Below are positions 16,262 to 24,005 of a stretch of 40,174 bases of DNA, piece by piece; position 1 is the stretch's first letter; every line of letters begins with the position of its first letter. The notes below the pieces were generated by a model. It saw only the letters and a program-made list of their open reading frames with translations, ran no database searches and was not told the DNA's origin. Source of the stretch: UBA10449 sp005883585 (GTDB lineage: Bacteria; Chloroflexota; Dormibacteria; Dormibacterales; Dormibacteraceae); the NCBI GenBank assembly GCA_005883585.1, contig VBFD01000115.1:1-40174 (forward strand). Direction: 5' to 3'. Made by a program: the position numbers and the translations under genes.

Positions 16262-16459
16262 CTAACGGCGGATCAACACCGCCAGCAGGATCAAGCCCAG
16301 GCCCCCGATCAAGAGCAAACCCGAGCAGCCCGCCTGCACCACCGTGTAGACGATTCCGCCTGTGGCGCCATACGTGGCGGCGATCTCAGCCCGGCGCCTC
16401 CGCGTGCGAATCGCGGCCGCGATGCCTCCCGCTCCGATCAGCACCGCGAACGCTCCCAT
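16262..16459 (-). CDS. small two-span membrane protein
   Basis: A 65-aa protein from ATG 16459, with GGCGGA about 7 nt upstream. It has two hydrophobic stretches (MGAFAVLIGAGGIAAAI and CSGLLLIGGLGLILLAVLI) separated by a basic loop RTRRRRAEI. It ends in RR. The frame can be extended upstream to 16561, but that leader overlaps the divergent gene and is not membrane-like. The stop codon is immediately adjacent to the stop of the convergent oxidoreductase. No family recognised. Confidence 0.5.
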   Translation of the reverse strand: MGAFAVLIGAGGIAAAIRTRRRRAEIAATYGATGGIVYTVVQAGCSGLLLIGGLGLILLAVLIRR

Positions 16460-16492
16460 GGCAATTCCGCCCGCCTCCTGGCCACTCACGGT

Positions 16493-16498
16493 TACGAT
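16493..16498 (+). promoter_or_regulatory. -10-like box for the epimerase-like gene
   Basis: TACGAT ends 8 nt before GTG 16507, consistent with leaderless transcription. Confidence 0.35.
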
Positions 16499-16506
16499 TC
16501 TGACCC

Positions 16507-17415
16507 GTGGCCAGGGTGCTCCTTCTCGGCTCGACCGGCTTTTTCGGCCGGGGAGTCGCACACAAGCTCATCGATGGCGGCCACCAGCTCAGGGTTCTCG
16601 TCCGCGATCCGATGAAGGCGGCGGCCTTCAAAGCCCGCGGAGCCCAGGTGCTGGTCGGCGACGCACTCAACCCCGCTGCGGTGGGACAGGCGGCACAGGG
16701 CACTGAGCACATCATCAGCCTGGTCGCGGTACGCCGGAACCGGCCGCAGTCGTTCCTCGAGGTCAACGTCGACGGGCCGCGGATCATGGCCGAGGCTGCC
16801 AAGGCCGCCGGGGCGAAGTCGGTGGTGCTCGTGAGTGCCATCGGCTCGCGCCTCGATCCGCACTACAAGTACTTCACGTCGCGCTGGATGGGCGAGCAGG
16901 AGCTGGCCAAGACCGGCGTGGCGGGCACGATCCTTCGTTTTTCGTTTGTGCTCGCCGAGGAAGGAGGGATCCTCAACGACTTCGAACGCGCCGCCAAGTT
17001 TGGTCCGTTTCTCATCATCCCGGGAGACGGCCAGACCAAGCTGCAGCCGATCCTGCGCGAGGACGCGTCGCGCTGCGTGGTCGAAGCAATCGACAAGCCC
17101 GATCTGCTCGGAAAGATCGTCGAGCTCGGCGGACCCGAGGTCTTGACCTACGAGACGCTCTTCGATTGGTTCATCCAGGGTCGTGGGATCCGCAAGCCCA
17201 AGCTGAAGCTGCCCGCTGCGCTTCTCGTTCCGGGCGCTGCGGTCATGGAGACGCTTTTCAAGGATCCGGTCGTCACGCCCGACGAGATCAACATGATTCA
17301 GCTCGCCAACGTCGCCGACGGCATCGACTCCGTGAGCACGCATTTCGGCTGGCGGCCGACCGCCCCCAGCTCGTGGGTGCCGGCCCATTGGAAGAAGGCG
17401 CCGGCGCGGAAGTAG
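16507..17415 (+). CDS. NAD(P)-binding epimerase/NmrA-like protein (complex I NDUFA9-like SDR)
   Basis: A 302-aa atypical short-chain dehydrogenase/reductase. It opens with the Rossmann motif VLLLGSTGFFGRGVAHKL (TGxxGxxG). It continues VLVRDP, a VGDAL segment and NVDGPRIMAEAAKAAG, which is typical of NDUFA9/NAD-dependent epimerase-like proteins. No YxxxK catalytic pair is clear: the expected region reads YKYFTSRWMGE, with Y and R/K displaced. A redox-sensing or assembly role is therefore as likely as catalysis. It starts at GTG 16507 with a TACGAT box 8 nt upstream. The 3' end overlaps the thpR start. Confidence 0.82.
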   Translation: MARVLLLGSTGFFGRGVAHKLIDGGHQLRVLVRDPMKAAAFKARGAQVLVGDALNPAAVGQAAQGTEHIISLVAVRRNRPQSFLEVNVDGPRIMAEAAKAAGAKSVVLVSAIGSRLDPHYKYFTSRWMGEQELAKTGVAGTILRFSFVLAEEGGILNDFERAAKFGPFLIIPGDGQTKLQPILREDASRCVVEAIDKPDLLGKIVELGGPEVLTYETLFDWFIQGRGIRKPKLKLPAALLVPGAAVMETLFKDPVVTPDEINMIQLANVADGIDSVSTHFGWRPTAPSSWVPAHWKKAPARK

Positions 17416-17969
17416 CGCCCCAGTCGCGCGTTCGGGCGTTCTTCGGACTGCCGTTGCCCGAGGCGCAGCGGACGGCCCTCGGCGCTTTCCTCGCGGCGTG
17501 CGCGGAGGCGGCGCCGCGATTCCGGTGGACGCCCGCCGCCAACCTGCACCTGACGGTCCGTTTCGTCGGCAGTGTCGATCGAGGTGTTGTCGAGGGCATC
17601 GCGGATCGATTGGACGGGCGCGGTCTGCACGGGTTCGACCTCGAGCTGGGAGAGCTTGGGGCGTTCAAGCGAGGGCGGCTCGTACGTGTTGTGTGGCAAG
17701 GCCTACGCTCCGGCGCTGACCTTGTGACGGCGCTCGCCGCCGGGGTTGAGGCCGAGTGCGCGGCCGCGGGGCTGGAGGGCGAGAGGCGCGCGTTCCAGGC
17801 CCACCTGACCCTGGCCCGCGCCCGGGCACGCGACGGTGCCGAGCTGCCCTCACTGCCGTCGCCCCCGCCGCTGGCAGCATGGCGTGCTGACGAGCTCGTG
17901 CTCTACGCAAGCCGCCTGAGCAAGTCCGGCGCCGTCTATGAGCCGCTACGCACTATGAAGCTGGATTGA
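17388..17969 (+). CDS. thpR: RNA 2',3'-cyclic phosphodiesterase (2H family, ThpR/LigT)
   Basis: A protein of about 193 aa in the 2H phosphoesterase family. The two catalytic HxTx motifs are plain: HLTVRF in the first half and HLTLAR in the second. The N-terminus VRAFFGLPLPEAQR is typical. These enzymes open 2',3'-cyclic phosphates on RNA ends. The start is uncertain, because no ATG precedes the conserved part. In-frame TTG 17388 or GTG 17373, both inside the upstream gene's end, give normal lengths. The 3' end overlaps the convergent GlcG-like gene by 24 bp. Confidence 0.82.
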   Translation: MEEGAGAEVAPQSRVRAFFGLPLPEAQRTALGAFLAACAEAAPRFRWTPAANLHLTVRFVGSVDRGVVEGIADRLDGRGLHGFDLELGELGAFKRGRLVRVVWQGLRSGADLVTALAAGVEAECAAAGLEGERRAFQAHLTLARARARDGAELPSLPSPPPLAAWRADELVLYASRLSKSGAVYEPLRTMKLD

Positions 17970-18362
17970 TGCGAGCCCGGACAAGGCGCACTCGAGGTCC
18001 TGTTCGGGCTTGGCGCCGCTGACGCCGACCGCGCCGATCGTCATGCCATCTCGCTTGATCGGCATCGAGCCTGGCCCAGGGATGAGGGGCATACGGACGA
18101 GCCGGTCCACCGCACTGAAGAATCCTGGCCGATCATTTGACATCTGCAGCAGCGATCCACCGTCGCGCAAAAGCATCGCGGCCCCGACTGCCTTCGCTTC
18201 GGCGATCTGCGGGGACAGAGGCGGCGCGCCGTCCATCCGGCCCAGTGCGATGAGGTGGCCACCTTCGTCGACCACCGCCACGGTTACGCTGACCCCGATC
18301 TTCGCGGCTTTGGCATGAGCTTCGCTAACGACTGCGTTGGCATCCTCGAGGCTGAGTGGCAT
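17946..18362 (-). CDS. GlcG/HbpS-family protein
   Basis: A 138-aa protein from ATG 18362. The family features are MPLSLEDANAVVSEAHAKA at the N-terminus, VAVVDEGGHLIALGRMDGA in the middle, the segment IAEAKAVGAA, and a C-terminal GAVGVSGAKPEQDLECA. GlcG/HbpS proteins bind haem or other small ligands or act as accessory proteins. Their role is poorly defined, and the name comes from the glycolate operon. It is divergent from the SDR gene (21 bp between starts) and convergent with thpR. Confidence 0.82.
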   Translation of the reverse strand: MPLSLEDANAVVSEAHAKAAKIGVSVTVAVVDEGGHLIALGRMDGAPPLSPQIAEAKAVGAAMLLRDGGSLLQMSNDRPGFFSAVDRLVRMPLIPGPGSMPIKRDGMTIGAVGVSGAKPEQDLECALSGLASIQLHSA

Positions 18363-18383
18363 TTGCGGGACACTTAGTCTCGC

Positions 18384-19151
18384 ATGGAGCTCCGCGGAAG
18401 GGTTGCGATCGTCACCGGCGGTGGCACCGGCATCGGCCGAGCCGTGTGCCTGCGGCTTGTCAAGGGCGGCGCGGCGGCGGTGGTCGTGAACTACTCGCGG
18501 TCCGCGCACGACGCCGACGCGACCGTACGCGAGGTCGAAGATCTCGGCGCCAAAGGGATCGCCCATCGCGCCGACGTCTCGGACGAGTCCCAGGTCGTGG
18601 CCATGATCGAAGAGACCGCCAGGCGCTTCGGACGCCTGGACGTCCTCGTCAACAACGCCGGCACCACCCACTTCATCCCGCACTCCGACCTGGACGCGCT
18701 CACCGACGAGGTCTGGAACGAGATCCTCGGCGTCAACCTGAAGGGCACGTTCTTCTGCTGCCGCGCGGCGGCACCCGAGCTGCGCAAGGCCAAGGGCACC
18801 ATCGTCAACGTGGCCTCGGTGGCCGGCCATCGCGCGGTGGGATCCTCGATCGCTTACGCCGTCTCGAAGGCGGGAGTGCTGCAGCTGACCCGCGCGCTGG
18901 CGCTTGCCCTCGCTCCCGAAGTTCGCGTCAACTCGGTGTCGCCAGGGTTGGTTTCGAGCCGTTGGTTCAGGCAGCGCTTCGGCGATGACGCCACCGCGGC
19001 CCTGGAATCATCGACTGCCGAAAGCGCTCCGCTGAAGGCGGTCGCTGCGCCTGACCATGTGGCTCAAGCAGTTATGGCCTTCGTCGAAAACGACCTCATC
19101 ACCGGCCAGGACGTGGTCGTCGACGGCGGCGGCATGATCAAGTACTCCTAA
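18384..19151 (+). CDS. short-chain dehydrogenase/reductase (FabG-like)
   Basis: A 255-aa classical SDR. The cofactor motif is TGGGTGIGRAV (residues 11-21), NNAG appears near residue 90, and the catalytic Ser and YAVSK (YxxxK) lie near 155-160. The C-terminus has the usual DVVVDGGGM. It resembles 3-oxoacyl-ACP reductases, but a stand-alone gene of this type may reduce many carbonyls. A KGGAAAVVVNYSRSAHDAD segment after the first helix is compatible with NADP use. ATG 18384. The stop is immediately followed by repeat copy 1. Confidence 0.88.
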   Translation: MELRGRVAIVTGGGTGIGRAVCLRLVKGGAAAVVVNYSRSAHDADATVREVEDLGAKGIAHRADVSDESQVVAMIEETARRFGRLDVLVNNAGTTHFIPHSDLDALTDEVWNEILGVNLKGTFFCCRAAAPELRKAKGTIVNVASVAGHRAVGSSIAYAVSKAGVLQLTRALALALAPEVRVNSVSPGLVSSRWFRQRFGDDATAALESSTAESAPLKAVAAPDHVAQAVMAFVENDLITGQDVVVDGGGMIKYS

Positions 19152-19309
19152 GTTATGAGGAAAAACCTGCCGGTTTTCCCTCATCGACGGGTCGGCTCCG
19201 CCGACGCGCCTGCGCTCTTTCCCGCGGTTGGGACCATCGGAATATCTCTCCTTGCCACGCTTGCAGCCAAACAAGAACGTCGGGGACGGCCGGAGTAAAT
19301 CCGGCCTGC
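19151..19309 (+). repeat. hairpin-rich interspersed repeat, copy 1
   Basis: This element shares with 22549-22721 a 5' block of about 33 bp, a 22-bp central block (19212-19233) and a 3' block (19282-19308, one mismatch). It holds three hairpins. H1 at 19156-19183 has an 11-bp stem with one A/C mismatch and loop TGCC. H2 at 19191-19205 is GTCGGC/GCCGAC with loop TCC. H3 at 19288-19306 is GGCCGGA/TCCGGCC with loop GTAAA. It begins at the last base of the SDR stop codon. No terminal inverted repeat and no transposase are present. Confidence 0.75.
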
Positions 19310-19532
19310 CGGCCACGCGTGGGCATGGCTACTCATGGTGGGTTGGCGGCGAACTGACTTTCGGGCTTGCGTTCGAGTTGGGTCGCACTTACTGTTGGCA
19401 ACGGCCCCGAGGGAAACGTTCGAGAGGGCAGGAACATGCCGCAAGGCAGGTACCAGCTCTTGAGAGGCGATCCGTCGGGGTCATTTCTTTTCTGCAAGCC
19501 GAGCCCGGTACGGCGCGTTAGGCTCTAGCGCC
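19310..19532 (+). other. intergenic region between repeat copy 1 and the GT2 gene
   Basis: No convincing gene. It contains a TGCC-GCAA-GGCA hairpin with a GNRA-type loop (about 19437-19448) and a T-rich run near 19484-19493. Short reading frames exist on both strands but lack start signals and resemble nothing. It may be a longer 3' part of the repeat element that copy 2 lacks, or a leader; undecided. A TAGGCT box precedes the next start. Confidence 0.3.
19519..19524 (+). promoter_or_regulatory. -10-like box for the GT2 gene
   Basis: TAGGCT ends 8 nt before ATG 19533, consistent with leaderless transcription of the glycosyltransferase pair. Confidence 0.35.
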
Positions 19533-20729
19533 ATGAAGATCGCGCAGCGTGCCACCGAGCCGACCACAGGCTCGCGACCGGTCGCGGTCGAGGTCTCGTT
19601 CGTGATGCCCTGCCTCAACGAGGTCGAGACGCTGGCCGCGTGCATCGCGGAGGCTCGCGACGCGATCGCCAAAGGCGGGTTCACCGCGGAGATCATCGTC
19701 GCCGACAACGGGAGCACCGACGGCTCGCAGCTGGTAGCGCGTGAGCTCGGCGCGAACGTGGTGGAGGTTCAGCGCAAGGGCTACGGCAGCGCCCTCATCG
19801 GCGGCATCGATGCGGCGCAGGGACGATTCGTCGTGATGGGCGACGCCGACGCCAGCTATGACTTCGCGGCCATCGCCCCGCTGATCGCGAAGCTGCGCGA
19901 CGGCTACGACCTCGTGGTGGGCAATCGCTTTCTGGGCGGCATCGAGCCAGGCGCGATGCCGTGGTCGCACCGCTGGCTCGGCAACCCGGTTCTTTCGAGC
20001 ATCAACAAGATCTTCTTTCACGCGCCAGTCGGCGACACCCACTGCGGATTGCGTGCGTTCACGAAGGACGCATACGAGCGGATGCGCCTCCGCGCGACCG
20101 GCATGGAGTTCGCGAGCGAGATGGTCATCAAGGCTTCCCTGAAAGGCATGCGCATCACCGAGGTGCCGGTGGTGCTTCGCCCGGACGGCCGGTCGAGGCC
20201 ACCCCACCTGCGCACCTGGCGCGATGGCTGGCGCCATTTGCGCTTCATGCTGCTGTTCAGCCCGCGATGGTTGTTCCTCTATCCGGGCCTGGCGCTGCTG
20301 GTCATCGGCCTGGGCCTGTCGGCCCTGCTGGTGGCCGGTCCGCTTCGCATCGGTGGCGTGCGACTCGACATCCATACGATGTTGGTCGCGGGTTTTCTCG
20401 CCCTGCTTGGTTACCAGCTCGTGCTTTTCGCCGTCTTCACCAAGATGTTTGCGATCCGCGAGGGTTTTCATCCACCCCATCCGGCGCTGCAGACGTTGCT
20501 TCGATACGTCACGCTCGAGGTCGGGTTGCTAGCCGGCGCGCTCATGGCATTGGGCGGCCTTGTCGCCCTGGTGCTCGCGGTCACGAGCTGGCAGTCCGTG
20601 GGATTCGGAAACCTGAATCCTGCGACCACGATGCGCGAGGTGATCCCTGCGGTCGTCTTGCTTTCGCTCGGCACCCAGACCATCTTCGCGAGCTTTTTCA
20701 TCAGCATCCTTTCGATCGACCTCAGCTGA
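19533..20729 (+). CDS. GT2 glycosyltransferase, dolichol-phosphate-mannose-synthase-like, with membrane tail
   Basis: A 398-aa family-2 glycosyltransferase. The N-terminal GT-A domain has VSFVMPCLNEVETLAACI, ADNGSTDGS and the metal-binding VMGDADASYDF, close to DPM1-type enzymes that charge polyprenyl phosphate. The C-terminal third carries four hydrophobic helices, anchoring it in the membrane. It would supply a lipid-linked sugar for the large membrane glycosyltransferase encoded next, whose start overlaps this stop (CTGA). A protein-glycosylation or envelope-polysaccharide role is inferred from this pairing. Confidence 0.88.
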   Translation: MKIAQRATEPTTGSRPVAVEVSFVMPCLNEVETLAACIAEARDAIAKGGFTAEIIVADNGSTDGSQLVARELGANVVEVQRKGYGSALIGGIDAAQGRFVVMGDADASYDFAAIAPLIAKLRDGYDLVVGNRFLGGIEPGAMPWSHRWLGNPVLSSINKIFFHAPVGDTHCGLRAFTKDAYERMRLRATGMEFASEMVIKASLKGMRITEVPVVLRPDGRSRPPHLRTWRDGWRHLRFMLLFSPRWLFLYPGLALLVIGLGLSALLVAGPLRIGGVRLDIHTMLVAGFLALLGYQLVLFAVFTKMFAIREGFHPPHPALQTLLRYVTLEVGLLAGALMALGGLVALVLAVTSWQSVGFGNLNPATTMREVIPAVVLLSLGTQTIFASFFISILSIDLS

Positions 20730-22543
20730 AACGCCGTTCTGGGCTGGCGTTTGGCGGGATCACCCTCATCCTCGCGCCGATCGGATATCTGGCGATGTTC
20801 AGCGGTTTCCACACTTATGACGACGAGGGCTATTTCCTGCTCACGCTTCGCGAATACCTCGTCGGCCATTCGCTGTACACGGGCTTGTTCACGACCTACG
20901 GACCCTTCTATTACGAGGTCCTCGGCGGGGTCTTCCGCTTGCTTGGGCTCGACGTCGGCCACGACGCGGGCCGCATGGTCACCCTGGCCGTCTGGCTGAT
21001 CGCGAGCCTCCTCGCCGGCGCCGGCGCGTATCGGCTCACGAGCAGCATGTGGCTCGGCCTCGCAGCTCAGCTGCTGACCTTCCATGTGCTCGGCGTCCTG
21101 ACCAACGAGCCGATGCAGCCCTCGGGCCTGATCGCCATCCTGCTGATGGCGATGGTCGCCGCGGCCTCGGCGCGTTCCGCCCGGCCCCGCGCGACGGCAG
21201 CCGTGATCGGCGGCATCGTCGCCGCCGCGTGCCTGCTCAAGATCAACGCAGGGGTCTTCATGGGGCTGGCCGCGACGTTTGCGTTTGCCGCGGCGATGAA
21301 GGGGCGCTGGCGAGTGCTGCTGCCCGTCACCGGCGCGGTCCTGGTGCTGAGCCCGTTTGTGCTTATGGCCGGGCTCCTATCGCAGGATTGGGTCCGCGCG
21401 TACACGGTCGTTGTGGCGCTCTCGGCGGTCGCGCTCACGCAGGTCTCGATCGCGTGGCGGCCTGCGCGCATGGCCGCCGCGTCCGGAGGCTGGCTGGTGG
21501 CCGGCGGAGTTCTGGTAGTGGTCGTCCTCGTCGGCATCGCGGCCATAGGCGGCACGCGGATGTACGACCTCGTGAACGACCTGGTCTTCGTGCCTCTGCG
21601 CCAGCCGCGCCTGTATACGTGGCCGCTGCGGATCGGGGTGGGCGAGGTGGCATGGGCGGCAGTCTGGCTGGTGATCGCGGCCGTCGCCATCCGGTTCAAG
21701 ACCCATCCGTGGATGAGGGGTGCGCTGCCCGGTGTCATGCGGATTGCAGCGGGCGCGTTCACGTGGCTCGTAGTGCTGTTGCTGCCGTCACCGGCCTTCA
21801 TGCTTGCGCTCCCCCTGGCGTGGATCGCCGCCGCTGCGCCAGAGATCGATGCCGAGAGCCCGACGGACGCATACGCGCGCCGGCTGGTACCCGCGCTGGC
21901 GCTGATGTTCAGCATGGACGCATACCCGGTCGCCGGCACGTCACTGCCGATTTCGGCACTAGCGCTCGTGCCCCTCGGCGCGGTCATGGTCAACGACGGG
22001 ATCCGGCAGCTGCGAGCCTGGGCCACATCTCACAACCAGCCGTCGGCCTTGAAGGTGGCCGCGGCGGCGGCCCCGGCTCTTTTGATTCTCAACATCGTGG
22101 TTCTGCAGCTGTTCACGTTTCTAGGCGCGTCCGAATACAGCGCGAACGAACCGCTGGGACTCCGCGGCGCGCAGGCGATGAGACTGCCGCCACAGCAAGC
22201 CGCTGCGCTGCGCGGCGTCACGGCCGCGATCGATCAGCGCTGCGATGCATTCATCACCGAGCCCGGGCTGGACAGCTTCTACATCTGGTCCGGTTCGCGC
22301 CCACCCGCCCCAGTTGTAGACGGAGTCTGGCTGTTCGCCCTCGACGACGGCGAACAGCGCTCCCTCGTCTCCCAGATCCAGGGCCTACCGAACCTGTGCG
22401 TCGTGCGCAGCCAGGCGGCCGTGGATTTCTGGGCCGAGGGGCGTCCGATCCCGCAACTGCCGCTGGTCGAGTACATCGATGCGTCCTTCGTGCCGGCCGC
22501 GACGTTCGGCGATTACGAAGTGCTTGTCAAAAGGCCTCAGTAG
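20726..22543 (+). CDS. large polytopic membrane glycosyltransferase (GT-C-like), probable CTG start
   Basis: A protein of about 605 aa with ten or more membrane helices. The first extracytoplasmic loop contains YDDEGYFLLTLREYL, the acidic pair expected for GT-C transferases that use lipid-linked sugars. YGPFYYE follows. The C-terminal soluble part (about residues 490-605) is probably periplasmic. In-frame ATG 20795 would cut off the first helix. The only codon giving a sensible N-terminus is CTG 20726, which overlaps the GT2 stop as CTGA and yields a basic start (MKRRSG) followed by helix one. No ATG, GTG or TTG lies between the preceding frame and that point. The substrate is unknown. The stop lies 6 bp before repeat copy 2. 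Confidence 0.78.
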   Translation: MKRRSGLAFGGITLILAPIGYLAMFSGFHTYDDEGYFLLTLREYLVGHSLYTGLFTTYGPFYYEVLGGVFRLLGLDVGHDAGRMVTLAVWLIASLLAGAGAYRLTSSMWLGLAAQLLTFHVLGVLTNEPMQPSGLIAILLMAMVAAASARSARPRATAAVIGGIVAAACLLKINAGVFMGLAATFAFAAAMKGRWRVLLPVTGAVLVLSPFVLMAGLLSQDWVRAYTVVVALSAVALTQVSIAWRPARMAAASGGWLVAGGVLVVVVLVGIAAIGGTRMYDLVNDLVFVPLRQPRLYTWPLRIGVGEVAWAAVWLVIAAVAIRFKTHPWMRGALPGVMRIAAGAFTWLVVLLLPSPAFMLALPLAWIAAAAPEIDAESPTDAYARRLVPALALMFSMDAYPVAGTSLPISALALVPLGAVMVNDGIRQLRAWATSHNQPSALKVAAAAAPALLILNIVVLQLFTFLGASEYSANEPLGLRGAQAMRLPPQQAAALRGVTAAIDQRCDAFITEPGLDSFYIWSGSRPPAPVVDGVWLFALDDGEQRSLVSQIQGLPNLCVVRSQAAVDFWAEGRPIPQLPLVEYIDASFVPAATFGDYEVLVKRPQ

Positions 22544-22548
22544 ACCGG

Positions 22549-22721
22549 AGTTATGAGGAAAAACCTGCCGGTTTTCCCTCACGCCCTCCCGCGACTGCGT
22601 CGCGGGGGCCCCAGCGGACGCGCTGCGCTCTTTCCCGCGGTTGGGATCATCGAAGAGTTACTCCAGGCAACACTGGATGCATACAAGCATGTCGGGGACG
22701 GCCGGAATAAATCCGGCCTGC
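22549..22721 (+). repeat. hairpin-rich interspersed repeat, copy 2
   Basis: Same direction as copy 1. H1 at 22554-22581 is identical to copy 1 (11-bp stem, one A/C mismatch). H2 at 22588-22606 is CCCGCGAC/GTCGCGGG with loop TGC, a different and longer helix than in copy 1 at the same place. H3 at 22700-22718 is GGCCGGA/TCCGGCC with loop ATAAA (GTAAA in copy 1). The central 22-bp block is at 22625-22646. It sits between convergent genes, just after a stop codon. Confidence 0.75.
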
Positions 22722-22737
22722 ACGCGTCGCTGGTTAG

Positions 22738-24003
22738 CTAGTAGACCGGCGTCTCCGGCGTTACCGCCTCGAGCCACTTTCGGCACGAGGTCAGGAATCG
22801 CGCGGCTTTCAATCCGTCGAGCACTCGGTGGTCGAACGAGAAGCAGAGATACATCATCGGCTTGATCCCGATCATGCCGTTGAGAGCGACCGGCCTCTCG
22901 ACGATGGCCTCCATCGTGAGGATGCCCGCCTGCCCGGGGTTGATGACCGAGTAGCTGAACAGCGTCCCGAACGTCCCGGAGTTGTTGACCGTGAAGGTGC
23001 CGCCGCTGAGGTCGTCCGCTTTCAGCTGCTTGTTGCGTGCTCGTGTGGCGACGTCGTTGACGGCGCGCGCAAGACCGGCGATCGAGAGCCCGTCCGCGCG
23101 TCGGATGACGGGCACGACCAGCGTGTCCTCCAGGCCGACCGAGACGCCCAGGTTGATGTCGCGATGGATGATCAGCTCGGTCTCATTGAAAGTCGAGTTG
23201 ACCTCTGGGTGCTCGCGCAGCGCGGAGAGGGTGGCGGCCATCACGTAAGGGAGATAGGTGAGCGAAAAACCTTCTTGCTTCTGGAACGCCGCCTTGTTGG
23301 CGTTGCGGTTGGCAACGACGCCGGACATGTCCGCTTCCTGCGTCTGCCAAGCGTGGGGGATGGTGGTCTTGGAGCGGACCATGTTCTCGGCGATCAGGCG
23401 CCTTACCCGCGTGAGCTGAACGACCTGGTCGCCTTCGGAAGGCGCCACTGGCGCGGCCGCCGGAACAGATGGCTGCGCGGGAAGTGTCGTCTTTGCGGCG
23501 GACGCGAACTGCTCCACGTCCTTCTTGGTCACGCGGCCGCCGATCCCGGTACCCTGCACCTTCGACAAATCCACGCCGAGCTCGCTCGCCTGCATCTGGA
23601 CGGAGGGCGAATACCGATGCTCACCGCTGTCGAGCACTGCCGGCTGCGGTGCCGCGGGCGGGATGGGAGCGGGCTCGCGAGCAGGCTCGGGAGCTGGCTT
23701 GGCTTGCGGTGCCGGCGCAGCGACCGGCGCCGGTGGCGCAGCCGCCACTTCGCCGTCGGCGCCGACCTCCACGACGGCGATCTCGGCCCCCGCCTGAACG
23801 GTCTGTCCCTCCTTGGCGAGGATCTCGCGCAGGATTCCGCTGACCGGCGAAGGAACCTCCGCGCTGACCTTGTCGGTGTCGACCTCGAGCAAGGGCTCGA
23901 ACTCGGTCACCTTGTCGCCCGGCTTAACGAGCCAGCGCGAGATGGTCCCCTCGTGCACCGACTCGCCCAGCTGCGGCATGACCACTCGGGTCGTCGTTGC
24001 CAT
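22738..24003 (-). CDS. 2-oxoacid dehydrogenase E2 (dihydrolipoamide acyltransferase)
   Basis: A 421-aa E2 core of a pyruvate/branched-chain 2-oxoacid dehydrogenase complex. A lipoyl domain covers residues 1-76, with the modified lysine in EVDTDKVSAEV (Lys45). An Ala/Pro-rich linker follows at about 85-125. The E3-binding domain lies at about 132-165 (ASELGVDLSKVQGTGIGGRV). The catalytic domain ends with SFDHRVLDG (His about 392, Asp about 396). It transfers the acyl group from lipoyl to CoA. ATG 24003 lies two nucleotides after the fused E1 stop, at the end of the E3-E1-E2 gene run. The convergent neighbour is separated by repeat copy 2. Confidence 0.93.
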   Translation of the reverse strand: MATTTRVVMPQLGESVHEGTISRWLVKPGDKVTEFEPLLEVDTDKVSAEVPSPVSGILREILAKEGQTVQAGAEIAVVEVGADGEVAAAPPAPVAAPAPQAKPAPEPAREPAPIPPAAPQPAVLDSGEHRYSPSVQMQASELGVDLSKVQGTGIGGRVTKKDVEQFASAAKTTLPAQPSVPAAAPVAPSEGDQVVQLTRVRRLIAENMVRSKTTIPHAWQTQEADMSGVVANRNANKAAFQKQEGFSLTYLPYVMAATLSALREHPEVNSTFNETELIIHRDINLGVSVGLEDTLVVPVIRRADGLSIAGLARAVNDVATRARNKQLKADDLSGGTFTVNNSGTFGTLFSYSVINPGQAGILTMEAIVERPVALNGMIGIKPMMYLCFSFDHRVLDGLKAARFLTSCRKWLEAVTPETPVY

Positions 24004-24005
24004 GG

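Noticed and set aside
19156..19183. Hairpin H1 as a Rho-independent terminator for the SDR gene
   Set aside because: The stem is stable, but it is followed by CATCGACGG and not by a T-run; its presence in a repeat explains it better.
19155..19298. Short frame starting MRKNLPVFPH in repeat copy 1 (and 22553-22741 in copy 2)
   Set aside because: The shared residues come only from the conserved DNA blocks and hairpin H1; lengths and the middle sequences differ, and no ribosome site is present.
19360..19470. Possible 5S-like or other RNA gene after repeat copy 1
   Set aside because: A few words look rRNA-like, but the pattern of 5S, SRP or RNase P RNA does not fit and no closing stem is seen.
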